Under the pieces are notes generated by a model that was not told where the DNA came from, searched no databases, and was given only the letters and a program-made list of their open reading frames with translations. From Lunularia cruciata (Eukaryota > Streptophyta > Marchantiopsida > Lunulariales > Lunulariaceae), in NCBI GenBank assembly GCA_948567375.1, contig OX419759.1, positions 45,175,493 through 45,239,492 of the forward strand: a stretch of DNA of 64,000 nt. The letters are read 5' to 3'. Positions 24,731 through 34,607 of the stretch are shown here, piece after piece; within the stretch, counting starts at the first letter, position 1, and every line of letters starts with the position of its first letter. Both the position numbers and the translations under genes were made by a program.

Positions 24731-26176
24731 CTACTCCAACTGCTCAATCCGGGTAGCCATAGTTGTATCAAAAGTAAGGGCAGGTTTTGCACCTATACTA
24801 GGTGTAGATCCTCTACCACCACCTTTACCACCTTGTACTCCATGAACTGGAGCTCCTCTACAACCTAACATAATAGCCCTACAACTCCGTAACTCCGAGT
24901 GTAGGTCAAAGTATTGGTCACTAGTGTGACCAAATATGTAGCAATGCTCACATTGCCTCTGTGTTGGTTGTGATGCACCAGAGGTATTAGGTCCGTTGCC
25001 TTGAGTACACTCTCTCTTATGGTGAGGTCCACCACAAGTCCAACAAGCAACACTACTACTCACTGGTTGCTGTTGACCCAAAAATGAAGGTAAGGGTCTA
25101 ACTACAGTAAGCCTATAAGATACTCCACTCGCTCTATAAGATCTAGGATACCATGTACTCAAAAACCAACTAGGCGTGGTGCACTCTACTGCACTCTAGA
25201 AGGAGTAACAATTGTGGATCAGGTCTCCCTACCAAATCCAGATGTCACTACTCTCTCCTCCACCATGTTGAGCTCATATGCTCAACCAAACCAAAGACCA
25301 TTGCCAAAGTAGGCAAAGTAGCATGTAACAACGTAGCATCATGAACTCTACGTCACAACTCCTTGTGCCGTATCCCATACCAAAACTGGATCGCCTGGGC
25401 CTCAGTAACTCCTTGAGTGAAATTGATCAGCCGCCTCATGCAAGTGTATGCCTTGCGTAGGCTCTCTCTAGCCTTCCGCTGGAACTCTTGCAAGCTCCTC
25501 AGCTTGTTAGTCCGCCCTCCTTGGTAGTTTTCCTCAAACATTGGAAGAACTCCACCATGGGGTTAAGCCCCAATACCACACCACCTCCTACATTGGTACC
25601 TCCACTTGTGGTAACACTATCTCCAACTAGTGCACCTCCACTAGCTCCACCAACACTACTTGAGCTAGAACTCATGGGTACAGTCGATCTACTCTTGGCA
25701 ACGAAGCCTAAAGTGATAGAGATATAGTTTGGAGACCAATATTGTCTCCATAACTCAATCTCCTCCAAATGAGCTCTCTTGAACTCATGGTAGTTGTCCA
25801 TCGGCGGACCCTCAGAGTGCTAGAACAACCCCTTCCATGCCATGAAGGGTGTAAACAAAATCGAGTTCCGCATTTGCTGTAAATCACACCAACTATCAAA
25901 CTCCTAGATAAAGTCATCCAACTCAATGGTACCCATTATAGCAAAGTAACACCTAGGTCCTTTTGAGGCTCCATAAATCTCGTCCATGTCCCACAACAAC
26001 AGTGCGGACATGCCAAGTGCATTCTCACTTGAATCAGCTCCTATGTCAAACTCCAACTTAGAGTCAATCTCCTCCCTCACTGGGACTTGAGATATAGGCT
26101 GACACCGAGCGCCACTTCGAGTAAACCCATTGCGTACTGCAAGGCTATCTCCTCTGGAATCTCCAAAGAACTCCAT
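24731..26176 (-). pseudogene. Gag and zinc-knuckle region of element A
   Basis: Capsid-type protein that packages element RNA. The start at 26176 (MEFFGDSRGD) is shared with copy B at 54233. A retrotransposon-gag-like helical region with RSLQEFQRKAREx and MRRLINFTQGVTEAQAIQFW occupies 25541-25353. Two zinc knuckles follow at 25045-24905: CWTCGGPHHKREC and CEHCYIFGH with Tyr where the last Cys belongs. An upstream in-frame ORF extends through a 27-bp minisatellite but is not conserved in B, so the 26176 start is preferred. Confidence 0.8.
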
Positions 26177-26229
26177 CGTGACAAAGTAACCGCAACCACA
26201 ACCGCAAACTGCAACAACAAGTACACCAC

Positions 26230-26325
26230 CAAGTGCCAACACCAACCAAGCATCACCAAGTGCCAACACCAACCGAGCAGCACCAAGTGCCAACACCAAC
26301 CGAGCAGCACCAAGTGCCAAAACTA
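26230..26325 (-). repeat. 27-bp tandem repeat in the element A leader
   Basis: Three full and one partial unit of 'agtgccaacaccaaccgag' plus 'cagcacca' lie just upstream of the gag start. Element B has about one unit at the matching place (54150-54178). The array therefore expanded or contracted after the copies parted. Confidence 0.85.
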
Positions 26326-27112
26326 ATGGAACATTACTCATTAATGTAACTCTAACTGAGACAACTACATTAGGGGCAAGTGCGACCTGTAACCTGCCAT
26401 CACAACATGCATTCTCAAGGTCTATAGGTCATCACTTCCTGCTCACCAGAGAAAAACAAAGATAGTCTGACTGGTCATCACTCCAGACTCACTATCGAGA
26501 GCACACTAGAGCACAAACATTCAAAATTTAGGGCACCTCACACAAACACAATGTACAAACAGGAAGCAAAGAATGGAGAGGGTCCAATCACAATAATGCT
26601 AAACAACAACACTCCATCTCATAAATCAACACATTGATTGACTCTGCCGCTATTTGGCACTTGATATAATCTGAGTACCTATCTACTTCTTGAGCTACAA
26701 AGATCACCAAGGATCGTATCACCAAGGATTGGATCAAAGTTCTTCTTGCTAAAATCTGACGTTAAATTTGACATAAATCCCTAAAAATGGCTGACCGCTA
26801 AATCCTTTGCTAACTCTTCACTCGAGTCAAATTGGAAAAAGGGGTTTGTCCAATCTCTAATTTGCGAGGATATGCTCCCAACTCCACCTTCAATTTCAGT
26901 TTTTGAGCTCAACTTGTAACAAATTGGTCCTAAGCTCAAAATCACAACTACCGTTTGAAAATTACTTCTCCTTGGCTCCAAATTTTGCCAACGCTTCCGA
27001 AACACTCTCTCTCTCTCTCAGGGAAATCTGAACTATACGATCCACCGAGCTTGGAGATACCACCAACACTCGTAGTTCATGCATCCAATTTCCCCTTGAC
27101 TCACTTCTTTGA

Positions 27113-27548
27113 TGTAATCAGATTATTTATAACTCGAATCAATTGAACTCAGATCAATACTTGATCTGATCCTCAACAACTTGCAAAAAACAAGACATTG
27201 ATTACAGTCAAACCACACCCACTCTAGCTAAGAGAATCCAAGTGATGCTCACCGGCTTTCTGTCCACTCTAGCCAAGAACTCAAAGGTTTAACATCAAAG
27301 AAGTGAGCTCTTTGGAGTTGCACTTCCAGGGTATACTCTTGATTTTCATCTAGGTCTCATCCTAACGGTCCCACTGATGGTACACCCGACGGTGCGGATG
27401 GTAGGCCATGTTATGCAATCAGTACCCTAAACACAAAATCTGACCATCGGAAAGTAGTCTATGAGTAACTGCTAAAATGCCTCTAACTACTATCATTGGA
27501 ACTCCAGTGTCCGAGCAATCTAGATGCGATATTACAAATGGCGAGACA
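27113..27548 (-). repeat. 5' LTR core of element A
   Basis: About 435 bp matching 18190-18612 of the 3' LTR. On the minus strand it begins TGTCTCGCC and ends near ATCTGATTA. Neither of the ~105-bp terminal repeats that flank the 3' core is present here. About 50 bp after its inner edge is TGGTATC, which partly resembles an initiator-Met tRNA primer-binding site. Confidence 0.8.
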
Positions 27549-29950
27549 TATATGCATATGTAGATGATGCATATGGGACATTTATAAAGGATGGTGATGC
27601 GAGTACCATATGAAAAGCAAACTTACTATGGAAGTAGACTAATTAAATCAGAAATGAAAGAGACTAAAAGGATGGATATATGGTAAAACTGGAAATAGAT
27701 GTACATGAATATACCACTCGAGATGATACTTTGATTTTGATCTGCTAGGTATGCAAAACATTAACATCATAAGGTGGTGTGAGGTGAAGTCAAAATGAGG
27801 TCTTCCAATGAGAGAAAACTTGCAAGCTTTTCGAATATTCTAACATCCATTTAAAACGAATATATTTGAACTCTTTGAACCTAAAATAAATACAAATTTT
27901 AACTCATTGGAGTTTTAAAAGAAGATATTTATATTCTCTTATAATGCGGAACGAATTATGTAGATTCAAAAAATCTGTTCTTGACTTCTTTTAGCACCAT
28001 TTGCTGTAACACCACCTCCCAAATATGCCACTGATGAGAACAATCGGACCCGAATTTGAACAATTGCAGTTTCGAGAAGTGCTCCGTGTCATAGACCAGC
28101 AAACTGTCGTATAAAGCAAGTTTTCAGTCGTTGCGGTTTCTGGTGCAGGAAACGAGAAATGGACCCTGTTGCTGCTGAAGGTGAAGCTCTCATACGTCTT
28201 ACCTTCCTTCACCTATTGTTCGGTAGAAGACCTTTGGGTGGGTCTCTTTCCGCCTACCTGGCCATGGCTCGTAGCAGGTCCCACACACCCTCTTTCCCCA
28301 CAACATGTCGTCCACTTCTTGTCTTTGTCTCATGACCGCGCGCACCGTATCACACATGTTTCCATGGAACTGTAGGTTTGAAGTAACTTTTATGGTGCAA
28401 TCTGATAGTGACTCGAATGGCCTGTCACTCTATCCCGGCCAAGTTGGTGCTTCTTGTAAGTTCTGTGCTTTTTGTACGACTTGATGAGCCGAGTATTTCT
28501 GCAGCATGTAGCTGATACATACCTCATTGTTTTCGATATGTGTGGATCACATTTGAGAACTATGTTTGATTGTGGACTAGACAGGATTTATAGACGAGAC
28601 GAAGTAACCTGTAAGGTTGGTCGGAAGACTTTTCTTGGATTTAAATAGTCACATAACGTTAATCTTTCTATTATCTCAAGATCAGTAGTCGATTCTGTAT
28701 CGCAAATTCTGCATGCAAAGCATCAATGGATTTGGATATATTGAACTCATTGTCTATAGTACTCTCCTTTGAGTTTTTTTCACTCGTCTCTTGTGCATGA
28801 GCACTTGCACCTTCGGTGTTTGTTTACGTAAAGTACCTCACATGTATTGTTCACACCCTCCGGAATCTACTACAAGAAATCACTCAGTTTGCTTTCTCCT
28901 TATGGAGGAAATTCATCATCAGACGTTCCTTACTTTTCAGACACATCAGACAATCAACTCAGACGAGCTGCGAGAAAGCAGTGAAACCTCACACATTATA
29001 TATTCGGACGGGATTTCGGACGATTTTGTCTCGACCAGTACTATTGCGCCGCTGAATCTAAGAACCTGCGCTCAAAATAACACCTTGATGGTTACTTCTC
29101 CGAGGTGAGGTAGATCTTAAACACACAACTTATTTGGTCGAGAACGCGAGGTTCTTACCAGTTTGGTAGAGAAGTGACGTGGTACACAAAGCATCTATCA
29201 TTTTGGCCCATTCTACATTACAGTTTCGGTGAGCGTCACCCACGAAACCAAGTGTACAACTAAGTGTACAACAACCCCTCGAATTTGAGCGCATCTCCCA
29301 GAAACGAAAAGAGAAGACACAGAGTTTTCAGACGAGATCGGAATATGGTGTTTGGACTGGACCTCACAAACAGTAACCATCAAGTGTGACGTTGAGAATA
29401 GTTACTTACATTCGATGGTGGGATATCCCGTACACCATGAGTGAGATGATTTTGATCACCATGAGTGATCAAGATCTCATCTGAAATTTTAAGTCAAATC
29501 TCCGTCTGCATATGAGTGATCTGGTCAACGAAAGAATGAAAAAAGAGTCTAATTTTAAGGTGGTGTATGAAAGCACATGCAGTGACTTATGTTCTTAGAA
29601 GCGAAATGCATCTAATGTAACACAAGCTAACTGAAACAAAAGTATCTGGTGCTTGAAGAAACGGGTTCTGCAGCATTCACTTCGATTGCGTTAGCTAAGT
29701 TCCAGCTCTTGAGTAAAACATGTCAACTACGTCCTTGACAATGGATAAAAGTCGATATTAACCTACCTTTGCATTTCCATTCCACCACTTTTGCCAAAGG
29801 GACCGTGAGCCACGAGGGCAGTAACCATGCGGAGAAAATTAAGGAAGGTTGCATTTATAACAGCTCTTGTTACATAAAAGACTTTTGTTACTTGCAAAAT
29901 AAACAGAAAGTCTAGATGAAATGCGTCTCATGTGAATTCATCACACTAAA
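27549..29950. other. No convincing gene
   Basis: Past about 27950 the base composition rises and ORFs of 70-105 codons occur on both strands (for example 28791-29108 plus), but none has recognisable domains or splice-linked partners. It could hold a non-coding transcript or fast-evolving exons. Confidence 0.4.
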
Positions 29951-29973
29951 TTTGCCATGCAGATCGGAGACAG

Positions 29974-30603
29974 CTAGATGGTGGGACCTGGACCTCGCAC
30001 AAGGATTTCCAACCTCAAGGATTTGTACTCGGGACAAGGAAACCCAGCTCTAACTACAGAACTAACGAGCTTGGTGACAAAGAGTTGACCGTTAAGCTTT
30101 TTGCCACCAAGGTCCAACCACACAGTGCCGTTGTTCACGTTCAAACATTTGTCAGCAGACTCAACCAACCTACACACGAGAGTTCCTGCAGAAGCTTTGT
30201 TCACGGCATCTATCTCTCTAAATTGGAATAAGCTGAATACAATTTGTTTGCTGAGCTTGGTGTGATTCAAGTGCTCGAGAGTTCTAATTTCAAGAAAGGC
30301 GACCGGGTAGGATAACAAGAAGGATGGGAAGACCCCATCAAGCCGTACTAGGATAAGACCCAAGAGGTAAAATGAGGCTAAGCGCCAATGGTATCGATAT
30401 GAGTTCGAATTTGTGCATGAGAAACACGTACAGTACATTATCCTTGATATTTTAGCCCGTATGTGGTATGCAATACGAGATTCAGCTAAAGCTAGATAAG
30501 TTCCACAAAGAGTACAATTCCCTGGTGGAGTCTCACCCATAACGGCTTGTTTTCTTGTCTTCTTCCCTTTCATATATTTGTGAGCTGAATCCCAATATAT
30601 CAT
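29974..30603 (-). CDS. Uncertain ORF, 209 codons, unknown
   Basis: An open frame of 209 codons, long for this composition. Its C-terminal half (VWLDLGGKKLNGQLFVTK) looks protein-like, but I do not recognise a family. Its middle (30403-30295) is the dispersed ~110-bp repeat that also occurs at 11.9 kb, so at least that part is probably mobile DNA and the ORF may be fortuitous. No intron signals or neighbours support it. Confidence 0.2.
   Translation of the reverse strand: MIYWDSAHKYMKGKKTRKQAVMGETPPGNCTLCGTYLALAESRIAYHIRAKISRIMYCTCFSCTNSNSYRYHWRLASFYLLGLILVRLDGVFPSFLLSYPVAFLEIRTLEHLNHTKLSKQIVFSLFQFREIDAVNKASAGTLVCRLVESADKCLNVNNGTVWLDLGGKKLNGQLFVTKLVSSVVRAGFPCPEYKSLRLEILVRGPGPTI
30295..30403 (+). 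repeat. Dispersed ~110-bp repeat, copy 2
   Basis: Second copy of the repeat at 11852-11960, with the same GATGGG-AAGAC-CCCATC hairpin core and 'atgaggctaagcgccaatgg' against 'atggggctaagccccaatag' near the end. Unknown family. Confidence 0.6.
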
Positions 30604-33240
30604 GGATAAGCTTCTAGCTCCAATGTTTACGACTAGTATTACCTTATAATAGCTCTACTTGGTCTGGGTCGTCTTTCAGTGTTTGATATTCGTTTTATGG
30701 TTATCACGAGTGTCTTCACCAATTCACCAGGAAGGTCAAGCATTTCTTTATTATTAACGTCTTCTTCACCCATCTCAGCTCGCTTGTACTGTAGAAGCAA
30801 CGAATGGTGATTGTTGTAGATCTTAGTCCGAATCTGGTCTTGTATGATTAGGGGGTTTCATCCAAGAAGTTCCTGAATTGCTATAGAAAAAGAGAAAGGC
30901 TTGACCATCCTCTAATATTAACGGGGCAATCTATGAAGACGATCTCTTGTCTCTTTGAATGGACCATAAATTACTTTAATAGAAAGTTAGATTGAGTAAA
31001 AAAAAATATGGATAAGAATAAATTGATCTTGTAAGATTTTGTGGGGCACCTAGTAAACACCCATAAAACTTTGAAGATTATGCTAAAGATTTCCATAATA
31101 AGCAAATTGAAACCCCTGTTGTATGCCTGCATACGGACATAACATAAACAGTGCCATTGTTTTCACGGTATCTTAAAATGTGGACCTAAATATTATGTGA
31201 AAACAAAGTAATATAGTTAGAATATCAGGGTCGAAAGTCAGATATTCAAATTTCTGCCTATCTTCTCAAACATAAATTTCCCTGATATAACATGGATGTT
31301 ATCTTAAATACATCAAGATTGGAAATCAGTTTCAAAGTTTCAATATTAGACAACGATTGCGTGTAGCAAGCTCGTGATCGTACCAAATCAAGTTAAAATA
31401 TGGGAACGAGACAGAAATATAGCATGAAGGACATCATAGCTCTACTTCTTCACCCTTAAGAAACCAGTACGATTATAACTATGGCCAGTATGGTCAAGAT
31501 GGGGTGGAACCCATGCATTTAGTTCTGGTCCAAAATTACCAGTAATGTTCAGCCAACAGGAAATTGAAAGCCAAGAACATACTTCAAATCAGGCATCATA
31601 GATATAATCGTAGATGCACATGTGGTTTGCATTTAGAGATGACTTCATCGACTTCATTTAGACAACACCTAGCTGAACTGGAATTGGTGTAGATTTACAT
31701 TTTTCTTTGATTTTATTGTATTAGTGGTCAGTTTGATTTTGTTTATACGCTTGTATCCATCTTATTTTATCAGTATTTAAATCTCTTATTCGAAGACATA
31801 TTTCGATCTTAATCAATATAAAGTCTTCATGCGGAAGCAAAAAGCTTTCTCACAGGCACTCTATTTAAAAATGAAAAGTACCGCAGTACAATAGGAGAAT
31901 ACTTCTTAACAGGTTAAAATTGGAGAAGATTGCCACCACACCTATAATAATACAATCCACATATCGATTTAAAAAATTGATGGTACTCAATAATTTGTCA
32001 AACTACTATATATTGTAGAGCTATGGTTTATTTGTCTTTGAATGAATGCCTATCTTCCCTCCATGAATTTCTGACGATTTCTCAATAACATACTACACTT
32101 CACCTTAAATTATGATCTCTCCTTTGATACTCATTAATCCAGATCCTCAAGCGACCATGATGAAAAGAAGACGCTTCCACTTAAGGATAATTTGGAAGCA
32201 TAATCACAATCATCTCAGCTAACAAAATTTACTCCACATTCGATTCTTGTGTTGATCTAGATATGCGGACACAATAAGAAACACTGTCCAACAGCTAAAA
32301 TTAATAATACCCAAGAAAACAATGAAGTATTTTGACAATAAACCCAATTTTGAGACTTTGACACTCGAGAGTTTAACACTTTGATAATCTGGCTCCACAT
32401 TTTATTGCATGGGGATGTATATCCTCTCACCTGGATTTGGTGCACTGCAACAGCCAGAGAGTGAGGGAGTGAGGTGACTCCAAACATGATGCTGCACGTC
32501 TTGGCAAAGCCAAAGGTAAAGCCAGTGACGAAGCAAAGCCTCGAACTCTCAGTAGATCGATATCTTCGGGTAAAGGGGTGATGGATTTCGCGGTCCTTGT
32601 CCTCATGAAGAAGAAGATCTATCTAGATCACACTTTCAGGTCGGGGGGAGGATCGTATTCCTTGACACATGCTCCAACATTTGACATCATCCGAACGACG
32701 AATCCAAATGACGATCTGTGGTTGGGATTCTACGAATGAGAGTTAGAATCTCATAGTTTGACCAAAAGAATGCCAGATAATCCAAACTTCTTTTCAATGA
32801 GAGCATCTCCTCACGAGGAACTGTCAAGTGTCATTTTGACCCTTTCTTCGCGTGAAAGATGCTGCTAATGATACAATATATGCGTGGGTTGGTCACACTC
32901 TCAAATTTCAGAGATGGATAAGTTCTTTTCCTCCTGAGGTTCGTTTGATTACGAGGTCTGTTTGAATTTACTTATCTATTCACGAAAATGAGGTGAGCAT
33001 TTTGCCACACCAGTAGACGTACACTTGGATTCTCTACTTTAGACAGAACATAGGAGAAGAAGTAAAACAAACGCCAACGTAAACAAGGAAAATAACAAAG
33101 GACGCAATGACCGGAAAGATAGAGTCTTTCGTCCAAGATATCAACCATAGAAACAAAAAGTGTGATCACGACAATTGAGAACACATGCTTTCTAAATTCT
33201 GATTGTTTCCTACCCTCAAGCTTCAATGGACAACCGCAAC
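30604..33240. other. No convincing gene
   Basis: Mixed-composition DNA with short ORFs on both strands (32257-32487 minus and 32972-33226 minus are the longest). None is recognisable and none joins to another by clear splice sites. Confidence 0.4.
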
Positions 33241-33244
33241 TGTC

Positions 33245-33439
33245 TTATTGTGCTTTTGTTGTTACCATAAAGGAATCAAGAAGAAATTGGAAAGTAATGA
33301 ATTGAAAAGGAACCCAACAAAACCTCCAAAGGTAGAGAAAAGTCATGAATACTGGAGAGAAAACACATTTATGGGTGGTGAAGAAGCCGGTAGTGCGACC
33401 GGTAGCGCCGGTGAAGATCTCAGAGGTCCCATCATCCAT
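33245..33439 (-). CDS. Possible first exon of a divergent minus-strand gene
   Basis: A minus-strand frame starts MDDGTSEIFTGATGRTTGFF at 33439. Upstream of it (33490-34240) the minus strand is strongly pyrimidine-rich, as are leaders of other genes in this window. I cannot identify the protein or find its next exon with confidence. Confidence 0.2.
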   Translation of the reverse strand: MDDGTSEIFTGATGRTTGFFTTHKCVFSPVFMTFLYLWRFCWVPFQFITFQFLLDSFMVTTKAQ

Positions 33440-33499
33440 GGCGTAGGGAACATCGATGCGGAACTTGCCTTATTTCAAAAATCCTCCACGTAAACAAAA

Positions 33500-34600
33500 G
33501 AAGGTTAGAGTTTTTGCTGCCTTGAGACAGTACCGGATCTCTGCTGTCAGGAGAAGATGCGTCTAAGGTCCGTCAGAGGTGAATGGCAAGAGAGTCCGAA
33601 GAGTCGAAAGCGGAACCGAGAAGGGTGGGTCCGGCCGAGAGTAGGTCTAAGAGGAAGTGCCAAGTGGCGAATTCGAGGCGAGCAGCCGGATATGGCATGA
33701 CCGGACTGCCGCAAATGGATGCGAAATTCGAAAACAGAGGAAACGGAAAGGACGAGAGTGGAAAGAACCGGATGCGGAAATTCGAGAAACGCGAGACGAA
33801 TTAAGACAGACGAGCGGGGCCGGAATCGCCTGGAGAGAGAGAGAGAGAGAGATGAGACCGAGAGCTATGGAGGAGGAGGAAGAGGAGGAGGTGATGGAGA
33901 GCGCGTGCGAGGCAAGAACAGAGGCGGCGGCGAAGGGAAAATTTAGCAGTAGTGCTGGAAGAGGAGCAGTGGGGGAGATGGACAGCGCAAGCGTAAGATC
34001 TGAGGAGGACGAAGGATGCACTTCCGCAATCGAGAGGGTCCGAGAGAGAGGCGGAGGAGGATCTTTTCACAATTGTGATGGTGGTGGTGGAAGAGGGAGG
34101 GAAGAGAGAGGGAGTTGTTATCTGCTGTTCTGTGCGATGAGGACGAGGTAGTAGGAAGGAAGGAAGGAAGGAAGGAATTAGAAAGTCGCGGAAATTGAAA
34201 GAGGATCGACAGGACAGTGGAGGTGATTTTAGTAATTTTTTTTGTTTTCGGTAGAGTAGAGAAAGGAACGGAAGTTGTCACTAGTGGTAGAATTTTCGTT
34301 TGGTCTTTAGAATTGGAAGAGGAGATTTATGAAGTGGGAGGCTGAAGCTGATTGCGTGCTGGGGATAACGTTCGGTACGGGGAGGCAGAAGGTCGGAGTG
34401 GGATTTGGATTTGGAAGGAGAAGAATAATCAGGAGAATTGGCTCGAAATTGAAAGAGGACCTGACGAGACGTTGCGTCTTCTACTGTTTGCGTAGATCAA
34501 AAGTTTCTGTTTGGAATTGGAGTCTAGTTAATCGATATAGATTTTCTGGATTGGTAGATCCAGAAGACGGTATGAAGCGCGCAAATGTAATCAATTTGCT
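33500..34600. promoter_or_regulatory. GA-rich intergenic region between possible divergent genes
   Basis: The plus strand is purine-rich, with a GA repeat at about 33833-33852 and a GGAA repeat at 34152-34177. The long ORFs here on both strands are low-complexity and non-coding in look. It precedes the plus-strand gene at 34608 and probably contains its promoter and leader. Confidence 0.45.
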
Positions 34601-34607
34601 GCTAAAT

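Larger units (their letters stand above)
18082..27548 (-). mobile_element. Ty3/gypsy retroelement A with DNA methyltransferase and PHD finger
   Basis: About 9.5 kb on the minus strand. In reading order it holds a 5' LTR core (27548-27113), leader, gag (from 26176), CCHC zinc knuckles, protease, a C5 cytosine methyltransferase domain, reverse transcriptase, RNase H, integrase and a PHD finger (ending 18889), then a purine-rich tract and the 3' LTR. RT-RNaseH-integrase order defines the Ty3/gypsy class. TATA flanks both ends (18078-18081 and 27549-27552), possibly a target duplication though the context is AT-rich. Every domain carries stops, frameshifts or changed catalytic residues, so the element is inactive. 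It is the same family as element B at 53.9-61.6 kb, in inverted orientation. Confidence 0.9.

Noticed and set aside
26230-26325. CRISPR-like array
   Set aside because: Units are contiguous 27-bp tandem repeats without spacers, inside a plant retroelement.
27113-27548. A plain pair of identical LTRs to date element A
   Set aside because: The two ends differ in structure (terminal repeats only at the 3' end), so a simple LTR divergence date would be unsafe.
32560-32750. Plus-strand frame reading VLMKKKIYLDHTF, faintly like a lipoxygenase N-terminus
   Set aside because: Match is only a few residues, ends in a stop, and no other lipoxygenase exon is nearby.
33657-34151. Plus-strand ORF of 164 codons rich in Glu, Arg and Gly
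   Set aside because: Low-complexity translation of GA-rich DNA with open frames on both strands; no domain and no splice partner.
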